This document shows positions 54,704-64,000 of a stretch of DNA of 64,000 bases, in pieces. The stretch covers positions 1,046,481 to 1,110,480 of the forward strand of contig NZ_VUOC01000002.1 of the NCBI RefSeq assembly GCF_008386695.1, written 5' to 3'. The DNA is from Chitinophaga agrisoli. GTDB lineage: Bacteria > Bacteroidota > Bacteroidia > Chitinophagales > Chitinophagaceae. The translations under genes and the position numbers were made by a program. The notes under the pieces are model-generated. The model did not search any database and had not been told where the DNA came from. It worked only from the letters and a program-made list of their open reading frames with translations. Within the stretch, counting starts at the first letter, position 1. Every line of letters starts with the position of its first letter.

Positions 54704-57700
54704 TTAGAATTGCTGTTGCTCTGACATCTCTATTACAATAGGGCCGGTAGCATTCCAGAATTGCGAAGTAGCACTCTTTACAGTCTTTTCATCGGCATTT
54801 ACAGCCGCAACTACATCTTCCATACGCGCTGCTATCTCTACTCTGTAATTACCCACTGGCAGATTAGGGAATTGAAAATCCGGAAAGGGCGTTCCGTCAA
54901 ACAATTGGTTAAACAATTCCTCCTGTGTATCTGTGTTTGTAACTATGACCCTGAACTGACCACTTGCTGATGGCGCATTAGGCTTTTTTCTTACTGTAAG
55001 GCTAGCTACAGGCACACAGATACCATTTGTGTTGGCGTACCCCTGCGCCTGCTGGTCAATCTGCTGCTGTGCCAAAGCATTCGCCGCGTCTTTCCCCAAT
55101 GCAAATATTGTATTGGCCGGCACGGTGTACTTTACCAACGACCCTACTAACGAGGAGCAATCATTTTTCCGGAGTACAACGGTCCGTTCGTCGTTACCAG
55201 TCGTGAATTCTGTTTTCGACAGAATGATCTCTGAGGGAGAGACAGCCTGGAAACTGGCCCCATTACTATTACAGAACTCCTCTTCATTGCCAACAATAGC
55301 ATATATACCGCTCTGGCTGACAACAGCTACCTGATAGCTATCATTAGGTTCCATATCAAAGCTGATGTAGTATGGGAATGTTCCTCCCCCGGCATTAATC
55401 GGAGGATCTGCTGTATACGTAATAGGTTGATGCGTCAACGTACTGATAACGCTGATACCAAAAGGAAACATTGCATCCGGGGTGTCTTCTGGTAGCCTGC
55501 CTCTTACGGTAATTCTGCGGGGTGGACCGCAAGTGCCAATTGAATCGGCATAGTGCTGTCCATTCCTGTCTATATCAGCCTGAGCCTGCGCATCTGCATC
55601 GTCTTGACTAACAGCAGAACTATATATCCCCTGACCAACCGTGTAAAGTACTGCAGAACCAGCAACGCCACCCGGGCATTGCTTATTAAACGACTGGCTC
55701 TTCCCCTTGTTCTTGTATACGCATGTTCCATTAGCATTGGCATAAGCCTGTCCATTGGCTGCAATGTCTGCCGCCGCCTTAGCATCTGCATCTTCCTGGC
55801 TAATGGTAGAACTATAAATGCCTCCTGCTACCTTATAAATCAGAGCAGCTTCCCCGCTGGCGCCATCCGGACATAGCGGCAAGATCTCCCTGGCGGCTGG
55901 ATGATTTACAAAGGTCCTGATCGAACAATCGTTAATATTATAGGGGGAAGGAATACAGTTTGTTACGATGCCGGCCTTCTTATGGTCTTCCGCTTTCCAG
56001 AATTGTTTGAATTCAGTGGCGTTGGCGCTCGTAACTTCGTAATCGACCCTGCTAGGACCTGAACTAACAAACAAAAACACAAGAGGACCACCCACACTTC
56101 CCAAATTGAGCACCGGGTTAACGAGCGTCGTTAGTTCTCCCATACTGGCAACCATATTACGCCTTCCGGAACGTATCACTTTCAGGGAAATATCATTACC
56201 GCTGAAGGGAACTCCATTTGCGTCGATAAAATAGATATTTGGCGTCCCCCCGTTCATCATATTCCCATCCAGCGCCCATATCTTGCCGCCTGATGGCCAG
56301 GTGGCAATATCCGGATTACAGTCAGCACCAGATGTTTTCGGCTTTGACCAGATCAATAGCTCATCGCCGGATGCAAAATAACCGGCGGTCATTGCCGCAG
56401 GCAACCCGTGCGTGATCCGCCCCTCTTTCATATCTATATTATCCATGGTAAGGCCTATATTTTTATAAGCGCCTCCCATACCGTCGTACATCCAGGCCGC
56501 GGAATAAGTAGTGTGATAAAGCGGATCATTAAATTCATTTTGTGTGGACGTTACAATAGGCTCTCCTGACTCTCCGTCATATAAGGTACTAGCAGTCACG
56601 ACGCGGCTACCCTTATCTATAGCGAGTACACTGTCGATGATACCATGTCGGTTTATGACCTTGGTAGTAGCAACAGAACGGAACTTAGTTTCATCGCGCT
56701 GGGCCAGGTTCAGCAGGCTGGGTATTATAAATGGAAAAACAGCCGCTGCAAACATTTCTGTGTTTATCTCTATGTTATAGGCATTTGTAACAGAATGCTG
56801 TTCCCTCATATCCACCATCAATTCTACGTCCTTTCCAATACTAGCAGTTGAATCAACAATAGGAATCTGATCAACTGAAAAGACCGGCAATACCCTCACC
56901 GTATTATTCAAATGCTTAAACTCCGCATTAATATCATCCACATGATAAAAATTCTCCGTATACGTGATATAATTATTCGGATCAGCCTCCCCATAAGTTG
57001 CCTGGGAACGGATCTTGCCATGCATATCATTCAGCTCTACCTTAAAGCCCTGGCTTACCGCCAGAAAATGTTTGGCGTCAATACGGAGAAAATTGGCCAC
57101 GGCTGGCTTATAGCGTTTTTTATTATCTGCCAGCTCCGTACGCTCGACAATAGTGGGAAAATCATATGCAGTAAAGAAACTGGTTTCTGTGTACCCATTG
57201 GCAGAGCGGGTGTTCTTGGTATGTATAGATCGCACCCGTACCTTACTGTACCCTACTACCGGCGCAGGGAAAAAGGATTCGCCCAGCGGCGCTTCCGTAT
57301 ACCCATCCGTTACCGGCGCCAGGGCTGCTACCTGCTCTGCATATTGTATGGGCACCCGCCAGGGGTTCTCTTCTCCGCCCAGTATAGGCTCATAAGCAGC
57401 TACACCAGAGCTGATCGTCTCCTGCACGCCATTTACCAGTTTTGTGGTGGTATACTGGTATTCCTGGCCGTATACAGACTCCTGCTGGCCGGTCATTGTA
57501 TTCCAGTGGTCATAGGTCACAATACGTTTCACCCGGAGGCCGCCTCCATATTTTTTTAAGAATGGATTGTCAAGACGGATGTAAGTACGATTAAGATCCA
57601 CCTCCTTTGCCCAGCCTTTCATCCGCGCCGTATGGTCAAATGAGGAAAACATTGTCATCACATTCTCCGTCATTCCTAAAACGGCCTGAACGGCGGAAGC

Positions 57701-60700
57701 GAGGCTCACGTCATCGCCTACTTCTGACCCCTGGAATGCCTTGGAAGGCAAATTCAGACGTAGGAACTGGATAGCAGCCTTAGCCAACGGGCTGGAGGAG
57801 CCGCCGTCTGTTCCGTCATTCTCAATGCCCCTTATCTTGACCCATATCGTATTGCCGTTATCAATAAATCCATATCCGCCCCCAAGGTCCAATGTGCCAT
57901 AACATGGCACGTACTCATTGCCATTCCCCCACTGATCAGCAGGCATTTTTACAAATAGCTTGAAATAGGCGTTTTGCAAGCCTTCCAGATACCAGGCGTA
58001 TACCTGCTGTCTGGTTGTTACCCGCCGCGGCACCTTGATCGCCACATACAGGTGGTCCCGTATATCATCCAGCTGCTGACTATACAACCTGTTACTGAGA
58101 TCGTTTAAACTGTCCGGCGCTGAAGCGGCGAAACCCGCGATCTTAAATAGCTGAGCAGCCCGCTTATTTTGTACATAGCCATAGTCATCGCCCTCGTACG
58201 TGATCTTCAGTCGGCCGCCTGCTGGTTGCGCAATAGAATCCAGCGTCCAGGCGGCGGCATTCGCCGCCACGATAGTGCTATCCTGTAACGCATAGGGATA
58301 TTCCGCATTGGTGATAGGATTAGCAGCGGTAGAACCGGGATTCTGCAAAGGATCTTTATAATTACCCCAACGATCGTATGACTTAATATTATAGTCCGGG
58401 TTCTTACTATTATAATAAAAGACATATGGATTACGCTTTCCTTTATCGTCACTGTTGCCGTTATAGGTGAAGAAAATACTGTCCAGGGTTAGCTTGCCGC
58501 TGTCGACTGCTGTACCATTAACTCCCCGGCACAGGCGGTAACTATACCGGAAGTGTACCGTTTTAACGGGCGTCGCCTTAAAACCGTTCTTCATGAAATC
58601 TGCCTTGGTATAAAGGTTAATTTCCTCCAGTCTTTTTCCTGGCCCGGGCATTTTGTGGCCAGTCCTGTCAATGGCCAACAGATCTTTCCTTTCGCCTACC
58701 TTAAAGGTGGCGATCATATTTTTGGACTCAATGGAATGGAGGTACCATAGTTCCTTTTCACCGTATACGTAGTTCCCTTTATCATCGCGGCTGTCTGTAC
58801 GCAGGCCTTCGCTATAACCAGCACTGTCTGTGTAGGGCGCGCGCCAGCTAAAAGGATTGTGGATGCCCGCTACTTTGGAGTAATTAAACTTCACCGCATC
58901 CCCCGGGTCATCATCAGAGATACCATTGCCGGTAAGGTCCGCATAATCCGGAGAGAGTATACCGGTAAGCAGGAAAGAATGCGGATAGGCCGGCACTTCT
59001 TCCCGGTTAAAATAATGGTCTATGCCATTTTGGTTTAAAGTTGTATCATCCTCACCAGGCTTATATTTTACCAGGCCGTCCTTTAAATTACCATTTGCCG
59101 CGTTTACTGCGAAAGTAGCTTCTTGTTGTTTCAGGTTGTATACAGGCAGGCCATAAACATATCTTCTCCCGTCAGTATTCAGGACATCTATTTCAGACAA
59201 GTGGTTCTCTTTTCGGAATCCATTAACCCTTTTCTCTTTTGATATAAGGGTATCTGCTTCCCCCGTTGCATTAAGGCCTATCCCTGCGGAAAAAGTGTCC
59301 TTTGCACTGGGTGGGTATAGGAATTCTTTGGGAATGATCCGTCTGGAATGACTGGGGTACTCCCAGTAAAGCCGCACTGCCGCCTTTTTCTTATATTGAA
59401 AGTACCGTAGTTCTATGTCGTAGGTTTCACCCGCAACCAGGTTCACATGCGCATGCCCCATTGTTTCTTCGCCTTCCCCTTGTATATCCCAGCGGTTCGA
59501 TACCTCCTGCCCGTTCATGACCAATACCGCGCCATCGTCACTGTCTGTAGTTATCTCGTAGGGACCGGTGATATCAGCTTTCAATTTACCCGTCCAGGTA
59601 ACGTAGTAGATGTCTCCCATGTCGGGCAGTCCTGCGGTAAGCTGTCCCGAGCTTTGGAAACTGATCACCGAATCCACCCGGCTGCCTTTCCATGTTTTTA
59701 TCAGCCCTGCAGTACTAAGGCCACGAAACTTAAGCTCCCCTTTATAATAGTTGCCCAAAAGACCAGTACCGGGAGCAGTAGTCTCATCCGGGAAAACATC
59801 ATTGCAACCATAAAGGCCAAAGGTATTAGGCGTGTAATTCTCAATATATTTGTTAAGGCCCACCACACTGGCTTCTTTAGCAGTGAGATAACTAATTACT
59901 TGTGTTCTTTTATCACGCGCCGTCTTAAAGGCGGTTTCCTTCCTGAGCGGGACCTGGTCTATATAACGCTTGTTCCTATACCGGTCCAGCAAGCCGGTGG
60001 TAGTCAGCAAACTGCTGCTGTTGCCCGGCTGGTATATGTCCGCTGTTACCAGGTCATCCCCACCTATTGCATCATAAAATGATCGGGTATTAACCACTTT
60101 TTCTGCCGGGTTGCGGAAATATGAAGCCTCAAAAAGTTTATCTGATTTTTTAAAGCCTATGGTAGTAGCCAATGGATTTTCAATCTTCCAGGGGCCCGTT
60201 TCTGTGTATGCATCTACAAAATTAAGGTCAACCCCGCCATGCGCGATGTTACCTAATCCCACATCCAGGCTTATGCGGTCAGACCCGCTGCCTGTTTTCA
60301 TGTAGGGATCGTGGACGAAGCCAATATCACCCCTGTAAGCCCTGAACATTCCACCTGTCCCCTCACCGGTCATTGAAAATACATCATAGGTGTAAGACGG
60401 TACGGCAACATTGGGCACTGCCGGTTTTTCCCTGTAAGGGATGTCTTTCTCGCGGTTAAAATCCAGGAGTGCGGCAGGATCTGTAGCGTTCTGATAGTTC
60501 AGATAACCATATGCCGGTAGCTTACGACGCTGGTCCTCTGGTGCAATGTATTGTGTAGCCACGTCGCCGGTAACTGTCGCAGAAGGGTGCACTACACCCA
60601 CTTCACCTCCTATCTTAAACGTAGCGGAAAACATACTGTTAGTATACGGAATACTGATCGTGGGGGTATAAGATGGATAAGCAAAAGAAATTAGGTTGCC

Positions 60701-61633
60701 TGTGTTACGCCACAACCCAACAGACCTGGATGGCGCCCATATATCACTGGAAAGCTGAAGCGCTTTCATCCCTGTCCGCGAATTATAAGCAGTCCCCAGG
60801 GAGAGCCCACCGGAAAAACCACCCAGTTCCTTCGAAATTGCTTCTGTCGTTTTGAATGAGAGAGAAGGCGATAAGGTAACGCCCTCCTGGGAATTATTGG
60901 TTAAGGACAAACCCGCGGTAAATGGCCCCTGGCCATGCGCGCCCAGATTGATCGTGGCATCTAAACTGGTTTCAATTCCCCAGCCCCTGTAGGTATTATG
61001 AAAAACACCCAGACTGCCGGCTATTCCCTTTTTCACGATCTTATCAATAGACGTACCTACCACCTCTACGCCAGCGCCTAATGATACACCGATAGTCCGG
61101 CTATCTTTTATAGATGTTATCTTCTCTATTGAATCCGTACCATTGAATTCATCAGGCAAACCACGCATATTACGCGTAATTGCGCCCGGGTTTAGATTCC
61201 AGCCCAGGCCTACCCAACTGGCCTCCTGGTCCATAGTAACGCCGCTGTTATAACCAATGGTAATAGGATACCCGCCTACATCCATCAAAGGGATGGTATA
61301 GGAAAAATCTCCGGTGAACAGGTCCACCATATTGGTATTATCAGCCGGATGGAAAGCCTTACTTTCTGGCTGTCCCGGGCCACCAATACTTTCAGCAGCG
61401 ATGGGTTTGCGCATCGTTAGCTTTTTCCCCGTAGTTGTTACAGTCGCAATATTGACGGCAGGAGTCTTAATTCCCTCTGTATGCCTGACAGACACAGCGG
61501 AGATACCCATGCGGTAGTTATCCGCACTATGCCCCCCCCGTGCATAACCTGGCAGTACTACTTCACTGTAAAGTAACACCAACCAAATAATCGCAATTGT
61601 TTTCCTACCTCTTGCAGCAAGTGCCAGTATCAT
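54704..61633 (-). CDS. Giant PA14- and DUF5977-containing RHS-associated protein
   Basis: A 2309-residue secreted protein. The N-terminal region (DLFTGDFSYTIPLMDVGG, EASWVGLGWNLNPGAITRNM) is the conserved start of the large Bacteroidetes SpvB/RHS-type proteins. A PA14 domain is at about 625-775 (GLLGNYYKGELKFRGLS, TDSDDGAVLVMNGQEVSNRW), which in other proteins binds glycans. Near the C-terminus DUF5977 repeats appear three times (about 1920-2215): CPDGASGEAALIYKVAGGIY, CPGGVAGSAVLYTVGQGIY and a weaker third, each followed by an Asp/Ala-rich helix and an ANANGTC-like turn. No toxin tip follows, so it is a structural or adhesive partner rather than the effector. Confidence 0.88.
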   Translation of the reverse strand: MILALAARGRKTIAIIWLVLLYSEVVLPGYARGGHSADNYRMGISAVSVRHTEGIKTPAVNIATVTTTGKKLTMRKPIAAESIGGPGQPESKAFHPADNTNMVDLFTGDFSYTIPLMDVGGYPITIGYNSGVTMDQEASWVGLGWNLNPGAITRNMRGLPDEFNGTDSIEKITSIKDSRTIGVSLGAGVEVVGTSIDKIVKKGIAGSLGVFHNTYRGWGIETSLDATINLGAHGQGPFTAGLSLTNNSQEGVTLSPSLSFKTTEAISKELGGFSGGLSLGTAYNSRTGMKALQLSSDIWAPSRSVGLWRNTGNLISFAYPSYTPTISIPYTNSMFSATFKIGGEVGVVHPSATVTGDVATQYIAPEDQRRKLPAYGYLNYQNATDPAALLDFNREKDIPYREKPAVPNVAVPSYTYDVFSMTGEGTGGMFRAYRGDIGFVHDPYMKTGSGSDRISLDVGLGNIAHGGVDLNFVDAYTETGPWKIENPLATTIGFKKSDKLFEASYFRNPAEKVVNTRSFYDAIGGDDLVTADIYQPGNSSSLLTTTGLLDRYRNKRYIDQVPLRKETAFKTARDKRTQVISYLTAKEASVVGLNKYIENYTPNTFGLYGCNDVFPDETTAPGTGLLGNYYKGELKFRGLSTAGLIKTWKGSRVDSVISFQSSGQLTAGLPDMGDIYYVTWTGKLKADITGPYEITTDSDDGAVLVMNGQEVSNRWDIQGEGEETMGHAHVNLVAGETYDIELRYFQYKKKAAVRLYWEYPSHSRRIIPKEFLYPPSAKDTFSAGIGLNATGEADTLISKEKRVNGFRKENHLSEIDVLNTDGRRYVYGLPVYNLKQQEATFAVNAANGNLKDGLVKYKPGEDDTTLNQNGIDHYFNREEVPAYPHSFLLTGILSPDYADLTGNGISDDDPGDAVKFNYSKVAGIHNPFSWRAPYTDSAGYSEGLRTDSRDDKGNYVYGEKELWYLHSIESKNMIATFKVGERKDLLAIDRTGHKMPGPGKRLEEINLYTKADFMKNGFKATPVKTVHFRYSYRLCRGVNGTAVDSGKLTLDSIFFTYNGNSDDKGKRNPYVFYYNSKNPDYNIKSYDRWGNYKDPLQNPGSTAANPITNAEYPYALQDSTIVAANAAAWTLDSIAQPAGGRLKITYEGDDYGYVQNKRAAQLFKIAGFAASAPDSLNDLSNRLYSQQLDDIRDHLYVAIKVPRRVTTRQQVYAWYLEGLQNAYFKLFVKMPADQWGNGNEYVPCYGTLDLGGGYGFIDNGNTIWVKIRGIENDGTDGGSSSPLAKAAIQFLRLNLPSKAFQGSEVGDDVSLASAVQAVLGMTENVMTMFSSFDHTARMKGWAKEVDLNRTYIRLDNPFLKKYGGGLRVKRIVTYDHWNTMTGQQESVYGQEYQYTTTKLVNGVQETISSGVAAYEPILGGEENPWRVPIQYAEQVAALAPVTDGYTEAPLGESFFPAPVVGYSKVRVRSIHTKNTRSANGYTETSFFTAYDFPTIVERTELADNKKRYKPAVANFLRIDAKHFLAVSQGFKVELNDMHGKIRSQATYGEADPNNYITYTENFYHVDDINAEFKHLNNTVRVLPVFSVDQIPIVDSTASIGKDVELMVDMREQHSVTNAYNIEINTEMFAAAVFPFIIPSLLNLAQRDETKFRSVATTKVINRHGIIDSVLAIDKGSRVVTASTLYDGESGEPIVTSTQNEFNDPLYHTTYSAAWMYDGMGGAYKNIGLTMDNIDMKEGRITHGLPAAMTAGYFASGDELLIWSKPKTSGADCNPDIATWPSGGKIWALDGNMMNGGTPNIYFIDANGVPFSGNDISLKVIRSGRRNMVASMGELTTLVNPVLNLGSVGGPLVFLFVSSGPSRVDYEVTSANATEFKQFWKAEDHKKAGIVTNCIPSPYNINDCSIRTFVNHPAAREILPLCPDGASGEAALIYKVAGGIYSSTISQEDADAKAAADIAANGQAYANANGTCVYKNKGKSQSFNKQCPGGVAGSAVLYTVGQGIYSSAVSQDDADAQAQADIDRNGQHYADSIGTCGPPRRITVRGRLPEDTPDAMFPFGISVISTLTHQPITYTADPPINAGGGTFPYYISFDMEPNDSYQVAVVSQSGIYAIVGNEEEFCNSNGASFQAVSPSEIILSKTEFTTGNDERTVVLRKNDCSSLVGSLVKYTVPANTIFALGKDAANALAQQQIDQQAQGYANTNGICVPVASLTVRKKPNAPSASGQFRVIVTNTDTQEELFNQLFDGTPFPDFQFPNLPVGNYRVEIAARMEDVVAAVNADEKTVKSATSQFWNATGPIVIEMSEQQQF

Positions 61634-62278
61634 GTAAATATTATTTAGCTTAATTTTTATTGTCTATTCTGTGAGGTGCATAGGAATTTCCATATGCCCG
61701 AATCGCCGCTGGTGCACATGCCATCAACAAAATGTCCATAATGATATGTAGGTACGAGTTCACAAACAAAGTGATAACATTCATAAGGTATAAGCATGCG
61801 GTTACCCGCGTGCCTTTAATTTATATATACAAGCAGAGAAAACGCGGCTATGACCGCCCGGTATAGATGACAATTACAATAGCATGCAATACGTTTGCGT
61901 TCTTTCATACGTTCCAGGGATGCATCCTTAAATTGTCATTATTTTGGGTTACATACTTACGGTTTTTTTTCTCTTGTTATTTTGAGTAGAATCAAGGGGT
62001 GTGTACTGCTCACCGATTTTCAACTCATAGGTATAGACGATTCATGACAAAGATTTATATATTTTATGGAACATGCAACTTTTTCCTAAAAAAATTTCCA
62101 TTGGCCAACTCAACCAGTTCAATACTTCCGTTTACTTTCATAAACAAGGCATCCAAAGCAACCAGAGCAGATATTTGCACGTCTTACAATCTATACAAGT
62201 ACCTGCCCTGGCTTCATCTTAACACCTGGATGGAGCTCACGCGGAACATCTCCATCCAGATGTTATCCGATCCCACTA
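61634..62278. other. 645-bp intergenic region upstream of the RHS operon
   Basis: No gene is supported on either strand. A plus-strand reading frame of 103 codons (61999-62310) overlaps the next gene end and the hairpin, and its composition is unlike a protein of this genome, so it is left out. No clean TAnnTTTG pair was found upstream of the 2309-residue gene. Confidence 0.6.
62221..62264. terminator. Strong hairpin after the PKD protein gene
   Basis: AACACCTGGATGGAG and CTCCATCCAGATGTT pair with one mismatch across a 14-nt loop, 15 bp beyond the stop of the gene at 62279. No T-run follows on the minus strand, so a role as an end-of-transcript hairpin is likely but not certain. Confidence 0.6.
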
Positions 62279-63670
62279 TCAAGGAACATCAGCTGCCTCC
62301 TGCTCAATAATCAACGCATTCAGATAAGAGAAATCACCATAAGTAGCGCTATCCACCGGAGAATACATTGCAATCTTTATCTTCCCCTCCGCATCCGGTA
62401 TCACATTGCCCACCACCATCTGTTGCGTTACATTATCAATAGCGCTCTGTAGAAGCTCCTGACCACCATTAATACGCCATACACCATATCTTGGGCCAGT
62501 TACCCCTGATTTACGGGAGGCCACCAGTTTAACCTTATATGATTTTTGTGCATCCAAACCGCTGATGATCAGGTTACTCAGCGAGTCATACTTTTTGCTA
62601 TAATTGAACCAGAAGCTCTGTAATACAATATCCGGTACAATACCACTGTTATCGCCGGTCACCGCTCCATCTGTATCATTACTATTGGCGTTTGTACCGG
62701 TACCGAAACCAGTCCAGTATTCAGGTCCGGCGCCGCCATTATCGACAGTCCATCCGGTAACAGGATCAGTAGCCGTTATATGATTACCGTTTACGGGGCC
62801 ATATACGTTAAACCATCCTGGCACTGCCGGTGCAGGTGTATTGGAGAAGTTAACCCGTAAAACCATTGCCTCAGCGGCGGTATTTACCTGAACGGTAAAA
62901 TCATCACTAGCCTGCTTACCACCGGTTGTGGTAACGGTTAATCGGTAAGCGTAGGTCCCGGACACAAGCCCTGTGATGGTGCAAGTAGCAGTTGTAGCAT
63001 TCGTAATGGTGGAGCTGGAAGGTCCTGACAACTGCATCCATTGATAGCTGTTGATAGTTGCACCGTGGGTATCTATGCCCGGTGTGAGCACTAATCCGCT
63101 ATTGGGCAATGTAATAGCTGTATCCCGCACCGTAACTACAGGTATGGGTTCTGATAGTTGGAAGGAAAGACTTACACCGTACAGCGACTCAATGTATACC
63201 CGGTCACCCTGAGCCAAAGCGGGATAAAAGCGTATTTTCCCGGAGAGGCTGTCCATCATGACGCCGTCATTGAGGTCACGGTACTGGAAAAGCCCGTTAC
63301 GCCATACTTTTACATTGCCAAGGCGAAAGCCATTGTTGGTGTAACTGGTGTCGCCAGCGACTGGAGTGCCTGTTCCCTCTCCTACTTTGAATTGAACGCT
63401 TTTGCCGATACTGGCGCTTTTGTAGGTGATGGTATCCTGGCCAACGATGGCCAGCGCCGTATCGCCCAGGTTTACAAGCTGCAGGCGTTTGAAGGCGGTA
63501 CGGCCGTTGCCGGTGTTGTATAAATAGCCCAGGGTGTCGCTGGTTTTGTTTTCAATGACCAGTTCACCTTTTTGGACGGTGATGGTATCTTTCTTTACCT
63601 GCAGATTGGTTTGGGAAAATGCAGTAAAGGAGAGTAATAGGAATAAAATTCCAAATAGTGATTTACACAT
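62279..63670 (-). CDS. Secreted PKD/Ig-like protein upstream of the RHS operon
   Basis: A 463-residue protein with a signal peptide (MCKSLFGILFLLLSFTAFS). Residues about 25-175 are beta-rich repeats with no name. A PKD/REJ-like domain is at about 180-270 (NSYQWMQLSGPSSSTITNAT, AYRLTVTTTGGKQASDDFTV). The C-terminal half (VPGWFNVYGPVNGNHITATD, GLDAQKSYKVKLVASRKSG) resembles a carbohydrate-binding-like beta-sandwich. It is in the same direction as the RHS genes but 645 bp away, so it may have its own promoter. A cell-surface or adhesion role is inference. Confidence 0.78.
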   Translation of the reverse strand: MCKSLFGILFLLLSFTAFSQTNLQVKKDTITVQKGELVIENKTSDTLGYLYNTGNGRTAFKRLQLVNLGDTALAIVGQDTITYKSASIGKSVQFKVGEGTGTPVAGDTSYTNNGFRLGNVKVWRNGLFQYRDLNDGVMMDSLSGKIRFYPALAQGDRVYIESLYGVSLSFQLSEPIPVVTVRDTAITLPNSGLVLTPGIDTHGATINSYQWMQLSGPSSSTITNATTATCTITGLVSGTYAYRLTVTTTGGKQASDDFTVQVNTAAEAMVLRVNFSNTPAPAVPGWFNVYGPVNGNHITATDPVTGWTVDNGGAGPEYWTGFGTGTNANSNDTDGAVTGDNSGIVPDIVLQSFWFNYSKKYDSLSNLIISGLDAQKSYKVKLVASRKSGVTGPRYGVWRINGGQELLQSAIDNVTQQMVVGNVIPDAEGKIKIAMYSPVDSATYGDFSYLNALIIEQEAADVP

Positions 63671-63712
63671 GACGATAGATTAAGGTAAGGGATAACGAAA
63701 TGTCTTACGTGA

Positions 63713-64000
63713 TCATGAATTATCATAACCGATCCTAAACTCCACTAGTATACCATGACTGAATGTATAAATTGCCAAATAGGTTTCATACTGATTATGA
63801 AACGTGTATTTTTTTTCTATTCCTTTTTCACTGATTTCCCATTTTTTGTCACGATATATGTTTAAAAACTCAGATTCAGACATCCCTAACTTGACCCCCT
63901 TTTCCGTTTCAAACTCCGTAACGTCTAAAAATGACGACGAATCACGTCTATTAAATGAGGAACTATATTTGACATTATATATATCATATTCATATTTTGC
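63713..64000 (-). CDS. Partial gene, N-terminus beyond window
   Basis: The minus-strand frame is open from the window edge to TGA at 63713-63715 and gives 95 residues. It ends KYTFHNQYETYLAIYTFSHG followed by ILVEFRIGYDNS, with an earlier SESEFLNIYRDKKWEISEKG segment. It is AT-rich, in line with the nearby immunity genes, and beta-rich. No family is recognised. Confidence 0.6.
   Translation of the reverse strand, partial: AKYEYDIYNVKYSSSFNRRDSSSFLDVTEFETEKGVKLGMSESEFLNIYRDKKWEISEKGIEKKYTFHNQYETYLAIYTFSHGILVEFRIGYDNS

Noticed and set aside
61999-62310. 103-codon plus-strand reading frame
   Set aside because: It contains the hairpin, overlaps the end of the PKD gene and is unlike known proteins, with no promoter, so it is probably chance.

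Overview
The window looks like a chromosomal segment of a Chitinophaga-like member of the Bacteroidota (family Chitinophagaceae). The support is the run of typical families (a Bacteroidetes-style heavy-metal RND pump, a TonB-dependent receptor with a carboxypeptidase-regulatory-like N-terminus, Tat-exported Gfo/Idh/MocA and SGNH proteins, a GH127 enzyme, DUF5977 and PA14 repeats in giant RHS proteins). Several promoters also match the Bacteroidetes form (-33 TTTG, about 19-21 bp, -7 TAnnTTTG). The genus is an inference; there is no rRNA gene in the window. I saw no tRNA, CRISPR array or insertion sequence.

Left part (1-33 kb) is housekeeping and accessory metabolism: a CzcA/CusA-type metal efflux pump cut by the window edge, an SGNH hydrolase, a DAACS symporter, an amidohydrolase, and a transsulfuration enzyme behind a SAM-I riboswitch with a recognisable terminator/antiterminator pair. 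Next comes a TetR-controlled TolC/HlyD/RND efflux operon with two matching operators, a YdcF-like protein, an ADP-ribosylglycohydrolase, a beta-barrel protein, and a ThuA plus two Gfo/Idh/MocA operon for sugar-derivative catabolism. A 55-bp tandem repeat array precedes a small lineage-specific protein. Then come a phosphoesterase/nucleotidyltransferase pair, a secreted alpha/beta hydrolase, an AraC regulator and a TonB-dependent receptor.

Middle part (33.1-35.9 kb) holds the most unusual operon. It encodes a small MoaD/ThiS-like beta-grasp protein ending in Gly-Gly, a DUF4132 protein, and a minimal MNT-type nucleotidyltransferase whose start overlaps the DUF4132 stop, closed by a hairpin terminator. 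A GH127 (beta-L-arabinofuranosidase-type) gene follows.

Right part (38-64 kb) is a polymorphic-toxin locus transcribed leftwards. A secreted PKD-like protein is followed by a 2309-residue PA14/DUF5977 protein, a 770-residue companion and a 2781-residue RHS protein with a papain-like toxin tip, and then an Imm35-like immunity gene. Beyond it lie a decayed small gene, a displaced RHS tip with a deaminase-like toxin and its SUKH-type immunity gene, and a series of small unknown genes and envelope proteins in visibly AT-richer DNA. The displaced tip shares a 126-bp, roughly 91% identical stretch with the main RHS gene, which would allow toxin switching by recombination.

Several intergenic regions carry arrays of an octamer ATGTGCTR, some as inverted pairs that can fold into long hairpins.
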